The notes beneath the pieces are model-generated. The model was not told the DNA's origin. It searched no databases and was given only the letters and a program-made list of their open reading frames with translations. A stretch of 64,000 nucleotides of DNA from positions 18,728 through 82,727 of the forward strand of contig JAJZFV010000028.1 of the NCBI GenBank assembly GCA_021805205.1. Direction: 5' to 3'. This stretch comes from Actinomycetes bacterium. GTDB lineage: Bacteria > Actinomycetota > Acidimicrobiia > Acidimicrobiales > Acidimicrobiaceae. The translations under genes were made by a program, and so were the position numbers. The number at the start of each line of letters is the position of its first letter. The first letter of the stretch is position 1. This document shows positions 34,431-42,902 of the stretch, piece by piece.

Positions 34431-35894
34431 CTAGAAGGAGATTGAGGAGAGCTCTGGTATCGAACCCTGGGCCCTGTTGCGGGCAGAGAGCCAATCCTCA
34501 CGGCGCTGCAGATACTGTTTTGACTCTCTTTCGTAGATGGGATTTACTATTTGGCGTCTAGCTTCGATCTTTCTAAAGAGCTGTGGGAAAGATCCCAAGT
34601 CGCCTTTTGCGAAGGCTAAGGCACTAGCGCCAATGGTTGTTGCCTCTTTCTCAGGTGAAATCGCAATTTTTAGACCTAGGTTGTCGGCGACTAGTTCAAT
34701 GAATGGTTTATTGACTGTCATTCCTCCGTCGGCATAGATTACCTCGGGAACTAAGCCACTTTCGATAATTGCGGCGCTCAATAGATCGTTGGTAAGTGCT
34801 GCGATACCATCTAGAACCGCTGCAACTATTTCGGTCCTGGAGTCTCCCAGGGTCAAATTTTCAAAAAGACTACGTGCTCCAAAGTCCCAAATAGGAGTTC
34901 CGAGTCCGGAGGGGGCTGGAACAAAGGTCGCCTTAGAGTAGTCCCTGAAGTTGCGGGAAAAGTTCGAAGCTTCTTGATAGCCTGATATGACTCCGAGGTC
35001 TATGAGCCAATCAATACAACCACCTGAGCCAAGCGAGAGGGCCTCAAAGCCCCAACCTATCTCCTTCCCGTTGGAGTATGTGACGATCGGAAACGTTCCA
35101 TTGTCACTCCTGTGAGCCGATTTAGGCCTCCTTGTTCCCATGCTGGTATCGAGTATGGTTCCCGTACCAAATGTAACCTTGGTTGCACCGGGGGTAGTCG
35201 CATTTTGTCCAAGAAGGCTGGCCTGCTGGTCGCCGATGGCCACAACAATCTCATACTGCCTACCGCCATAGTCGTAACTTCCGTAGCTTCCATAGGTACT
35301 ATGGATCTCTGGAAGTTGTTCTAAGGATATGGAACAGTCTTTGAGTAACTCAGTTGAGTAGGTGAGGTCTAAGCTCTCGATAAATCCAGCGGTGGCAGCG
35401 TTGGTGTAGTCAGTCGCAAAGGTACTACCGCTTGTGAGGATAAAGATGGCCAAGGTATCGAGGGTTGCAAAGCGTAGACTCGCCGCTAATGAGGGGTCGA
35501 GACTTGCAAGGTACATCGCCTTGGTGACCGCCTGGTTAGGGGCGATTCGGTGACCCTTAGAGGATAGCTCTAAACAAAGTGGAGACGTTCGTAGGTCCAT
35601 CCACGAAAGTATTGGACCATATCCAACCCCGTCCCTACCTATGGCAGCTGTGGTAGCTCGCTGATTGGTGACTACGATCTCTGCTTCGTCACGTCCAATT
35701 CGCTCCAATGCTCCGTTAGTCACGAGAAGGAGGCTCTCTTTGAACTCTTGGTGACCATATTCAACGAAGTTAGCTACTGGACTTAGCCGCGTGAATGCCT
35801 TTGTGAACTGAGCTTCTATCTCTAGTTCTTCATTTACGATACTCGCTCGAATCGAAGAGGATCCAATGTCGATCGCCACTACCTTTTTCGCCAC
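34431..35894 (-). CDS. FGGY-family carbohydrate kinase (glycerol-kinase-like)
   Basis: A 487-residue FGGY kinase. The ATP-binding start is 'VVAIDIGSSSIRASIV'; 'VVTNQRATTAAIGRDGVGYGPILSWMDLRT' is the sugar-side segment; 'AIGDQQASLLGQ' with 'KVTFGTGTILDTSMG' is the phosphate loop; 'YADGGMTVNKPFIELVADNLGLKIAI' is the C-terminal domain. It starts two bases after the glycerol-3-phosphate dehydrogenase gene, so glycerol is a likely substrate, though the sequence differs from classical GlpK. A second FGGY kinase is at 56103-57608. 34330-34430 holds a weak stem (AGGCGT/ACGCCT near 34385-34407), possibly a terminator. Confidence 0.82.
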   Translation of the reverse strand: MAKKVVAIDIGSSSIRASIVNEELEIEAQFTKAFTRLSPVANFVEYGHQEFKESLLLVTNGALERIGRDEAEIVVTNQRATTAAIGRDGVGYGPILSWMDLRTSPLCLELSSKGHRIAPNQAVTKAMYLASLDPSLAASLRFATLDTLAIFILTSGSTFATDYTNAATAGFIESLDLTYSTELLKDCSISLEQLPEIHSTYGSYGSYDYGGRQYEIVVAIGDQQASLLGQNATTPGATKVTFGTGTILDTSMGTRRPKSAHRSDNGTFPIVTYSNGKEIGWGFEALSLGSGGCIDWLIDLGVISGYQEASNFSRNFRDYSKATFVPAPSGLGTPIWDFGARSLFENLTLGDSRTEIVAAVLDGIAALTNDLLSAAIIESGLVPEVIYADGGMTVNKPFIELVADNLGLKIAISPEKEATTIGASALAFAKGDLGSFPQLFRKIEARRQIVNPIYERESKQYLQRREDWLSARNRAQGSIPELSSISF

Positions 35895-35896
35895 AG

Positions 35897-37507
35897 TTAC
35901 TTTGCCCCAAGCTGCTCACGGAGTTCTTCCTTTAGAGGAAGGTTCTTCTCCAGCTCCCTTAGGACCTCTTCAACTTGAATTTCGGCATCTTCTTTCGAGA
36001 GAATAGAGGAGTCGACGAGGTAGCTAGCTATCTCGTTTGCTAATTTGTAGCTGAGCAGTTGGTCGTAGATTCCAATCCTGCTCCTACGAAAGATGATATC
36101 TGCGATGGTGACGCTCCAACCATCTGTAATTGCTTCATCGATGAGCTCTTTTGCCAATAGATCTGATCTCTGAAGATTGCCAAAGTCGCTAAGAGCTCTA
36201 GGTATCGCTAGCCGCTGAGAGATTGAAGTCGTCTTTTTTGCCAAGAACTTGTCGATCTCATCGACTACGTCAACTGCCATCTTGCGATAGGTGGTGAGTT
36301 TGCCACCAGTTACTGTAACCATGCCGTCGTTGGAGATGATCTTGTGGCGACGTGAAAGGTCTTTGGTGCGCTCAGCAAGCTTTTCACCACTTCTTTCGGC
36401 GATCAATGGTCGTACTCCAACCCATCCGCCGGTCACATCTGACGCCGTGAGTTTGGCGTCGAGGTTTCCGTTCACTCCCGCGAGAAGGTATTCAACGTCT
36501 TCGACTTCGGTCCGAACCAGATTGCTTCCAAGATCGGTATCCGTAGTACCAACGTAGGTGTACTTCCCATTGGGGATTACGAAGATGGTTCTACTATCGC
36601 CGTCGACGGGTAGAACCATCGCACATGAGGTGGGTAGCTTCTCGGCTGGAACAACTATGTGCACCCCCTTCGATGGTCTAATAGAGATAGTCGATTCGAC
36701 ATTTGCCCGTTCTAGTAGATCGGTGGCCCATGCTCCGGTCGCATTGACAACGCTTTTAGCACCAATAACAAAGTCTAACCCTGTGGTGCGGTCCTTTACC
36801 TTCACCACGTAGTTGGAGGTACCTTTACTTATTGCCGAAGAGTCGCTAGCTGCGATCTCGCTACCGTTCGCAACCGCAACCGATATCTTTGAAGGGTAAC
36901 TCTCGAGAGATGTTACCTCGACGTAATTTAGAGCAACCGCCCCATAGGATTTCTGGGCCACCTTTAGAACGTTTAGGGTTAGTTCGCTGTCGTCACATCG
37001 AGCATCGGGATAGATGTATGCAGCCTTGAACTTCGAGGCTTTCAACCTTGGGAAGATCCCCTTGGCGTGGCCAACTGTTATCTTTTTGTGGAATCTACCA
37101 ATTCGAAATCCTCCAGTTAGGTCATATCCAGTTAGGGCAAATCGCATTGCTGGGGATCCAAGAGGCGAAAAGAAGGGCCGCTTGGCATCGATGAGTAGAA
37201 CGAAATCTAAGTAGCTGGCTAGCTCTGGTGCGTTCTTGAGAAGGAGCGTCCTCTCTCTGAGGTTTTCGTATACGAGCGCGATCTCTCCCTGGGCCAGATA
37301 GCGAAGTCCACCGTGGATTAATTTGGAGGATGCACTTGAAGTTCCGGAAGAAAAGTCTCCCTTTTCAACCAGCACGGCCTTGTATCCCCTTGAAGTGGCT
37401 TCTAGAAGAGCGCCGGCCCCAGTTATGCCACCACCAATGATTACAACGTCGAACCTTTCATTAATTGCACGTTCAATGTCGGCTTTGCGTCGTTCCGTTA
37501 CGATCAT
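35897..37507 (-). CDS. glpD: Glycerol-3-phosphate dehydrogenase (FAD, GlpD type)
   Basis: Oxidises glycerol-3-phosphate to dihydroxyacetone phosphate and passes electrons to quinone. FAD site 'FDVVIIGGGITGAGALLEA'; 'VEKGDFSSGTSSASSKLIHGGLRYL' is a strong family signature; 'SKGVHIVVPAEKL' and 'TVTGGKLTTYRKMA' follow. I place the start at ATG 37507 (536 residues), as family members begin about 20 residues before the FAD motif and a GAGG site lies upstream; the frame stays open to 37588 without a ribosome site. It is first in an operon with the FGGY kinase. Confidence 0.93.
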   Translation of the reverse strand: MIVTERRKADIERAINERFDVVIIGGGITGAGALLEATSRGYKAVLVEKGDFSSGTSSASSKLIHGGLRYLAQGEIALVYENLRERTLLLKNAPELASYLDFVLLIDAKRPFFSPLGSPAMRFALTGYDLTGGFRIGRFHKKITVGHAKGIFPRLKASKFKAAYIYPDARCDDSELTLNVLKVAQKSYGAVALNYVEVTSLESYPSKISVAVANGSEIAASDSSAISKGTSNYVVKVKDRTTGLDFVIGAKSVVNATGAWATDLLERANVESTISIRPSKGVHIVVPAEKLPTSCAMVLPVDGDSRTIFVIPNGKYTYVGTTDTDLGSNLVRTEVEDVEYLLAGVNGNLDAKLTASDVTGGWVGVRPLIAERSGEKLAERTKDLSRRHKIISNDGMVTVTGGKLTTYRKMAVDVVDEIDKFLAKKTTSISQRLAIPRALSDFGNLQRSDLLAKELIDEAITDGWSVTIADIIFRRSRIGIYDQLLSYKLANEIASYLVDSSILSKEDAEIQVEEVLRELEKNLPLKEELREQLGAK

Positions 37508-37878
37508 CTTTTGATTCGCCTCAATCTCTAGCACCCGAGGGTGATAACTAACTGGGCTAACTTTGGATGAGGTAGAGCCACACTTCATTATGGGTCAGAT
37601 CGAGTACCTTGAGGTACAGTTCGGCCAGCCCCTTTGAATTGCAAAAGGTTCCTCACGTAGTTAGCTTCAAAGTTCGTACTTACCCATCATTGCCGCTGTT
37701 TGCAAATCGCTTGCAGTGGCAAAAGTACTCCCTCATTAACTTATTACAAATGTCACAGTCAAAGTGCAATATTAGGATTTTCACCCCGCTACTATCCCTA
37801 ATGACAAAATTATGCATGGTAAGGAATAACTACTGTGCTTAATATGATCTACTCATGGAGTTTTGAAAAAGGAGAATC
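37508..37878. other. Divergent promoter region glpD / rubrerythrin
   Basis: About 370 bases between divergent starts. It must hold the promoters of the glpD-kinase operon (leftward) and rubrerythrin (rightward); a TAATAT-like box occurs near 37840, upstream of rubrerythrin. An open frame at 37609-37842 has no support and is not called. Confidence 0.4.
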
Positions 37879-38301
37879 ATGGCTGAACTCAAGGGCACGC
37901 AAACCGCCGAGAACCTAAAGGAAGCTTTCGCTGGTGAGTCCCAAGCTAACCGTCGCTACCTCTACTTCGCACAGAAGGCAGACGTCGAGGGCTATCCAGA
38001 CATCGCATCGCTCTTTCGTTCCGTTGCAGATGGTGAGACCGGACACGCTTTTGGCCACTTTGATTTCCTAGCAGATGGCGTTGGTGATCCAGTAACCGGC
38101 GAGCCAGTTGGATCAACTGAAGACAACTTGAAGAGCGCCATCGAGGGTGAGACCTACGAGTACACCGAGATGTACCCAGGCTTTGCTCGTACCGCTCGCG
38201 AAGAGGGATTCGATGAGATCTCTGAGTGGTTTGAGACTCTTGCCAGAGCCGAAAAGAGCCACGCGGGACGCTTCACTCAGGGGCTAGAGTCCCTGGCCTA
38301 G
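37879..38301 (+). CDS. Rubrerythrin without rubredoxin domain
   Basis: A 140-residue ferritin-like di-iron protein that probably reduces hydrogen peroxide. The di-iron ligands are all visible: E20, E53 with H56, E91 and E94, and E125 with H128 (in '[13 protein letters not shown]', '[10 protein letters not shown]', '[11 protein letters not shown]' and 'AEKSHAGRF'). The C-terminal rubredoxin domain of classical rubrerythrin is missing, so electrons must come from another protein. The next genes, an Fe-S HdrD-like protein and DUF3501, are candidates. ATG start with AAGGAG upstream. Confidence 0.93.
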   Translation: MAELKGTQTAENLKEAFAGESQANRRYLYFAQKADVEGYPDIASLFRSVADGETGHAFGHFDFLADGVGDPVTGEPVGSTEDNLKSAIEGETYEYTEMYPGFARTAREEGFDEISEWFETLARAEKSHAGRFTQGLESLA

Positions 38302-38361
38302 GCCCATAGTCTCCTTCATATCTCTGTAGATGTGAAGAATTCCGGTACGCATACGATATTG

Positions 38362-38391
38362 ACCGGACCTTGTCGGCAGGTAAGGTCCGGT
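38362..38391 (+). terminator. Hairpin between rubrerythrin and the Fe-S gene
   Basis: ACCGGACCTT (38362-38371) pairs with AAGGTCCGGT (38382-38391) over 10 bases. It follows rubrerythrin by 60 bases. It probably ends or attenuates the rubrerythrin transcript, which would let rubrerythrin be made in excess. It covers the GTG at 38390. Confidence 0.6.
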
Positions 38392-38407
38392 GAAGGGTTT
38401 AGCAAAA

Positions 38408-39703
38408 TTGACTATCACATACGATCCGAGCCATCCCAAGTACTTCGATGAAGTCGACTTTAGAGCAGAGCTTGAGAGGGTTTTCGACCTTTGTCATGGT
38501 TGTCGACTCTGTCTGCACCTCTGCCCAAGTTTTCCTACCCTCTTCAATTACATCGATGCACACGATGGAGATGTTGCAAAGCTCTCGCGTGCCGAGAGCG
38601 ATCAAGTCGTTGATGAGTGCTATCAATGCAAACTTTGTTACGTAAAGTGTCCTTATATTCCTCCGCACGAGTGGGACCTCGATTTCCCAAGGCTCATGCT
38701 TAGGGCAAAGTCGATACGTAAGGCGCGCGGAGAGCTCTCGAAGGTAGAGGAGATTTCGGATAAGGTACTTGCCAATACCGACCTAATCGGATCGATATCA
38801 GTTCCTATGTCGACGCTTGTGAACAAGTTGACAGATGTTCACTTCAGCGCTAGCCGAAATCTTATGGAAAAGAGCGCCGGTATCGCCTCAGAGCGAGTTC
38901 TTCCACCCTATGCCAAGATGCGCCTCTCGACGTGGTACAAGAAGAGGACAAAGCCCTTCATTACCAAGCGCAGGGGTTCAGTGGCGGTCTATCCCACCTG
39001 TTTCATCGAATATATGGAGCCAGCCATTGGCAAGGCAATCTTTGGTGTCTACGAGCGGAACCAAATCTCGTGTACCCTCGCTGATAAGGCCAAGTGCTGT
39101 GGAGCCCCTCTTCTCCACGCTGGAGATGTCGATAAGTTCATGGATGCTGCTAAGAAAAACGTGGATGCACTTGATGCAGAGGTGAGTGCTGGACGATCAA
39201 TAGTAGTGGCGCAACCAACCTGCGCCTACGTCATTAAGCGTGACTACCCGATGTACCTGAAGAGCGAGAAGGCAAAGCGGGTCGCTGAGAATACATACGA
39301 CACCTCTGAGTATCTTATGGCTAAATACCGCGAGGATAAAGAGGGATTCGACACCAACTTCAACGGAAGTGTTCCGTCCGAGGTTACCTACCATGCTCCT
39401 TGCCACCTTCAAGCTCAAAACATCGGCCTTAAGTCCCGCGACCTCATAAAGCTAACTGGCGCCAAGATTCAGGTAGTAACCAAATGCTCGGGTATCGATG
39501 GAACGTGGGGATACCGAGCCAAGAACTACGCCCTTGCGAAGAGGGTATCGGGGCTCCTAGCCAAGGCAATCGATAAGGCTGCGCCAAATGCTTCAATAGT
39601 TGGAGATTGTCACTTGGCTAACTACGCCATCTCTGAAGAGACCGACAAAGTGGTCTCGCATCCGATGGTCGTAATGGCTCGCGCATATGGCATCGAGCTT
39701 TAG
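38408..39703 (+). CDS. HdrD/GlpC-like (Fe-S)-binding protein with CCG domains
   Basis: A soluble iron-sulfur protein of about 431 residues. Two [4Fe-4S] ferredoxin motifs, CHGCRLCLHLCP and CYQCKLCYVKCP, are followed by two cysteine-rich CCG-type domains ('AKCCGAPLLHAGD', 'CHLQAQNIG', 'CSGIDGTWGYRAK', 'GDCHLANYA'). HdrD, GlpC and lactate-utilisation proteins share this plan; they carry electrons to or from quinone-linked partners. I start it at TTG 38408, with GAAGGG ten bases upstream; GTG 38390 also keeps the frame open but lies in the hairpin just before. It is followed by DUF3501 and preceded by rubrerythrin, so it is probably the rubrerythrin reductase or a link to it. Confidence 0.88.
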   Translation: MTITYDPSHPKYFDEVDFRAELERVFDLCHGCRLCLHLCPSFPTLFNYIDAHDGDVAKLSRAESDQVVDECYQCKLCYVKCPYIPPHEWDLDFPRLMLRAKSIRKARGELSKVEEISDKVLANTDLIGSISVPMSTLVNKLTDVHFSASRNLMEKSAGIASERVLPPYAKMRLSTWYKKRTKPFITKRRGSVAVYPTCFIEYMEPAIGKAIFGVYERNQISCTLADKAKCCGAPLLHAGDVDKFMDAAKKNVDALDAEVSAGRSIVVAQPTCAYVIKRDYPMYLKSEKAKRVAENTYDTSEYLMAKYREDKEGFDTNFNGSVPSEVTYHAPCHLQAQNIGLKSRDLIKLTGAKIQVVTKCSGIDGTWGYRAKNYALAKRVSGLLAKAIDKAAPNASIVGDCHLANYAISEETDKVVSHPMVVMARAYGIEL

Positions 39704-39761
39704 TCAAAAAAAGTGCATCTTGGGCCAAGTTGGACGATTGTTGTTTGATTGGAGAATTTAA

Positions 39762-40349
39762 TTGAAATCCCTTACTTTGAGTGATATCGAAGACATTAGG
39801 GCTTACGAGCGCCACCGGGACGACTATCGTCGCGAGGTTATTGCCCTAAAAAAAGTCCGACGGGTAGCGGTAGGTCCTATCTTGACACTGCTATTTGAAA
39901 ATCGTGAGACCATTCGATTTCAAATACAAGAGATGGCTCGAGCCGAGAAACTATTCAGCGATGAAGCCATCGAGGTGGAGTTGGGGATCTACAATCCTTT
40001 GATTCCATCTAAAAACCAGCTTTCTGCGACGTTATTTCTGGAATTGACTTCAAAGGATCAGTTGGTTGAATGGCTCCCAAAGCTTGTGGGAATTGAAGAT
40101 TCATTAGAGCTGAAGATCAACGGTTTAGCTGAAGGCATAGTTGCATTCTGCGAGGAGAGTCATAAAGAGCAGTTGACTCGAAATGAGATGACCGCCTCCG
40201 TGCATTACATTCGCTTTGATCTCAACGATGAGCAGGCAGAGGCTTTGAAGGCCAACGGTGGTTCCATTAGGTCTACGCACTTTCGTTATGACTATGAAGC
40301 AGAACTAACGTTTGATACGATCGGGTCTTTAGCCAAAGATTGGATCTAG
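39762..40349 (+). CDS. DUF3501 family protein
   Basis: A 195-residue protein with the DUF3501 pattern: 'DIRAYERHRDDYRREVIALKKVRRVAVGPILTLLFENRETIRFQIQEMARAEKL' and 'HYIRFDLNDEQAEALK'. There are no cysteine clusters or membrane helices. Function unknown. It recurs with rubrerythrin and HdrD-like Fe-S genes, as here, so it is likely part of that electron-transfer or peroxide-defence unit. TTG start with GGAG upstream. Confidence 0.88.
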   Translation: MKSLTLSDIEDIRAYERHRDDYRREVIALKKVRRVAVGPILTLLFENRETIRFQIQEMARAEKLFSDEAIEVELGIYNPLIPSKNQLSATLFLELTSKDQLVEWLPKLVGIEDSLELKINGLAEGIVAFCEESHKEQLTRNEMTASVHYIRFDLNDEQAEALKANGGSIRSTHFRYDYEAELTFDTIGSLAKDWI

Positions 40350-40401
40350 AGAGCGCTTACCAGCAGTTAGATCAAAACAAGGTGAATAGAAGCCGAGTCG
40401 C

Positions 40402-40428
40402 GGGGGAAGCAATATCATTGCTTCCCCC
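40402..40428 (+). terminator. Strong intrinsic terminator after DUF3501
   Basis: GGGGGAAGCAAT (40402-40413) and ATTGCTTCCCCC (40417-40428) form a perfect 12-pair stem with a 3-base loop, followed by TTTCTTTT. It closes the rubrerythrin-Fe-S-DUF3501 unit. Confidence 0.95.
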
Positions 40429-40568
40429 TTTCTTTTGTAGATAAATGCTCACAATTTGTGCTGATATGAACGCTATAAGAGGTCTTTTGCTCGCTTTATT
40501 GAAAGCAGGAGTATTTTTGTAAACAGAATGTGAAATAAACAGAAAAATGTAACTCTTAGTATAAAAAA

Positions 40569-40716
40569 GTGACCTATTTAGTAGGGGTCACCGTTATTAT
40601 CTTATTTATCTTATCTTTTAGTGGTTTTGACCACTTTAGATGGGAATTTTGGGTTGCATAGCAGTTTTGAGTGTACTGATCTGGTGCACTCAAAACTAAA
40701 ACCACTTATCGTGGTT
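40569..40716 (+). promoter_or_regulatory. Multi-hairpin region upstream of whiB
   Basis: Several inverted repeats lie in the 170 bases before whiB: GTGACC/GGTCAC (40569-40574, 40586-40591); GTGGT-TTTG-ACCAC (40621-40634); AGTTTTGAGTG (40663-40673) with CACTCAAAACT (40687-40697); and AACCAC/GTGGTT (about 40700-40716). The AAAACCAC at 40698-40705 could instead pair with GTGGTTTT at 40621-40628, so alternative folds exist. Either protein-binding dyads or a folded transcript leader could explain this. Confidence 0.55.
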
Positions 40717-40737
40717 AAAAGCGTTTGGGGGATCTCC

Positions 40738-40995
40738 ATGAGGTCAGTGTCTTGGGCCGCTGAAGCAGCGTGTAGAGGCAGTAAAGGGTCGCTCTTCTAC
40801 TCGGACTGTGAGACCGAAGAGCGTAAAGCAAAGGCGATCTGTAGTCTTTGTTGTGTTCGAATCCAATGTCTTGAATTTGCTCTATCGTCGCGTGAGCCAG
40901 ATGGAATATGGGGCGGCTTGAATCCTCGCCAGCGGCGGAGGATCATCCGGGAACGCGAGAGTGTATCCGTATCAATCCTGGTTGGTTCGCACTAG
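40738..40995 (+). CDS. WhiB-family Fe-S transcriptional regulator
   Basis: An 85-residue WhiB-like protein. The four cluster cysteines are C12, C35, C38 and C44 (CRG...CSLCC...C) and the G[VI]WGG turn is G56-G60. WhiB proteins bind [4Fe-4S] and act with sigma-A; they respond to oxygen, nitric oxide or redox state. I place the start at ATG 40738, with GGGGA upstream; the frame is open 39 codons further, across the upstream inverted repeats, and those residues are not WhiB-like. It is monocistronic. Confidence 0.92.
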   Translation: MRSVSWAAEAACRGSKGSLFYSDCETEERKAKAICSLCCVRIQCLEFALSSREPDGIWGGLNPRQRRRIIRERESVSVSILVGSH

Positions 40996-41446
40996 CTGCT
41001 TGCCCTCCTCGGAGCTTGAACTTACAGATAAATTATATTCGTGACGTTAATTCGAAGAGCTGAGTATTGATCGTGTCGGTGACGGCACGGATTTGGCACA
41101 TCTAAATTGCTCCGACGTTACCCCGCATATTGCAATCGCTCTGGGAAATCCTTTGCTTCAGTCTTTACCTACACCTCCTTCAGGTTTATAAGGTTATCAA
41201 TTGGTTCGATCAGTAAATTTCTTGAGGTAGTTCTCTTCCTTGGCTAGTCGGACTTAGTATTAAAAGATCCCTTTATTGGTGACTTCGCTAACTTGATGGG
41301 TGGGCCTTTGTTGACTTATACGAAGGTGGCACCAGTAAATTGCATGGTATTCAACAAACTCTTCAACAATGCCTTTGTATGGTTTATGTTGTCGTCAATT
41401 ACTTAATTTGCGACGGTGAAAATATGAAAGGAAGGGGTTGTCTATC
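40996..41446. other. Non-coding gap between whiB and the class III aminotransferase
   Basis: 450 bases with no credible open frame. It must hold the promoter of the aminotransferase gene. AAGGTGGCACCAG near 41325 resembles part of a T-box antiterminator, but I see no matching stem I or terminator (listed under rejected items). Confidence 0.4.
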
Positions 41447-42832
41447 GTGAATAGCACTTCAGAGGTAGGCGGTAAACAGGTTGACCGAGGCCATTTAGCG
41501 CGTTTGACGCACGATGAGCTCGAGGTCTTCAACGAAAGAACTGCTAAGAGCAGGGAGCTGTTTTATGAAGCTCGCCGTCATCTTTTAGGTGGCGTCCCAA
41601 TGAGTTGGATGAATAAGTGGGCTGGCGGTTATCCAATTTATCTAGATAAAGCCCACGGTTCTACCCTCGTCGATATCGATGGTAACTCTTACATCGATTT
41701 TTGCCTAGGTGACACCGGGGCAATGGCTGGTCACTCTCCGGTTGCAACCGTTGAGGCCATCAAGCGGCGTATAGAACTAGATGGGGGATTTACTACTATG
41801 TTGCCCTCTTCTGACTCCATCGATGTGGCACGGCAGCTAGCAGAACGTTTTAATTTGCCGTACTGGCAGTATACTTTGACGGCTACCGATGCCAATAGGT
41901 TTGTACTTAGACTCTGTCGCCAGATCACGCATCGAAAGAAGATTCTGGTCTTTTCTTATTGCTACCACGGCACGGTTGATGAGACGTTCATAACTCTAAA
42001 GGGTGGCGAACCTCACTCTCGAGAAGGAAACGTTGGCCCTGCTATAGATCCAACTTACACCACTGAAGTTGTTGAATTCAATGACATCGAAGCTCTTAGA
42101 GAACACTTGTCCAAAGGCGATGTTGCCTGTATCCTTACCGAGCCGGCACTAACCAATATCGGAATAGTTCTTCCTAAGGAAGGATTTCTGGAAGAGATGG
42201 TTCGTTTGGCTCATGAAAATGGAACATATGTGATCTTCGATGAGACGCATACCTTCTCCGCTAGTTGGGGTGGTGCCACCTCGTTCTTCAACGTGCAGCC
42301 CGACATTGTTACAATAGGTAAGTCCGTTGCTGGAGGGTATCCTTTCGGAGCATTTGGAGTTAGCGATACCATCGCAAATGCGATCTCGCGCGAAAGCGAG
42401 ATCGATCTGATCGATACTGGTGGCATTGGAGGCACCCTAGCTGGAAATGTGCTATCGATGGCCGCCGCGAACGCCACCTTGAGCGAGGTATTTACCAAAG
42501 CTAACTTTAAACGGATGGTTGACCTCTCAGCTAAATTCGCAGCCGGAGTCGAAGCCGTACTTGAGAAGTACGAAGTTCCGTGGCACATCGTAACTTTAGG
42601 CGCGAGGAGTGAGTATCGATTTTCGGCAAAGATTCCGGAAAATGGGGGAGAATCTGCAAGTTATGCAGACGGGGAGTTGGACCTTTACATGCACCTTGCA
42701 ATGTCGAATCGGTCAATATTGATGACACCGTTTCATAACATGGCCCTGATATCGCCCTCCACCTCTATTGCTGATGTTGATCGACACTCGGAGGTCTTTG
42801 AGGAAGTGGTCTCTAAGCTCCGCTTCGAATAA
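41447..42832 (+). CDS. Class III aminotransferase (glutamate-1-semialdehyde aminomutase-like)
   Basis: A PLP enzyme of about 461 residues. The PLP lysine is in 'VTIGKSVAGGYPFGAFGVS'; the cofactor Asp is in 'VIFDETHTFSASWGG'; the N-terminus 'GGVPMSWMNKWAGGYPIYLDKAHGSTLVDIDGNSYIDFCLGDTGAMAGHS' is like glutamate-1-semialdehyde aminomutases but longer. Since haem genes are not nearby, the true substrate is uncertain; it could also be a beta-amino-acid or D-amino-acid transaminase. I start it at GTG 41447, with AAGGAAGGGG well placed; a TTG at 41438 is in the same frame but inside that ribosome site. Confidence 0.85.
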   Translation: MNSTSEVGGKQVDRGHLARLTHDELEVFNERTAKSRELFYEARRHLLGGVPMSWMNKWAGGYPIYLDKAHGSTLVDIDGNSYIDFCLGDTGAMAGHSPVATVEAIKRRIELDGGFTTMLPSSDSIDVARQLAERFNLPYWQYTLTATDANRFVLRLCRQITHRKKILVFSYCYHGTVDETFITLKGGEPHSREGNVGPAIDPTYTTEVVEFNDIEALREHLSKGDVACILTEPALTNIGIVLPKEGFLEEMVRLAHENGTYVIFDETHTFSASWGGATSFFNVQPDIVTIGKSVAGGYPFGAFGVSDTIANAISRESEIDLIDTGGIGGTLAGNVLSMAAANATLSEVFTKANFKRMVDLSAKFAAGVEAVLEKYEVPWHIVTLGARSEYRFSAKIPENGGESASYADGELDLYMHLAMSNRSILMTPFHNMALISPSTSIADVDRHSEVFEEVVSKLRFE

Positions 42833-42902
42833 CTGTAAGGATCTCCTTATTCGTAGGTACCCTGTTCGATCGATTGAGGTTTGGGCAGGGTACGATCTAT
42901 AT

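Noticed and set aside
41310..41340. T-box-like AAGGTGGCACCAG before the aminotransferase
   Set aside because: It matches part of the antiterminator consensus, but I cannot find a stem I with a specifier loop or a terminator, so it is probably chance.
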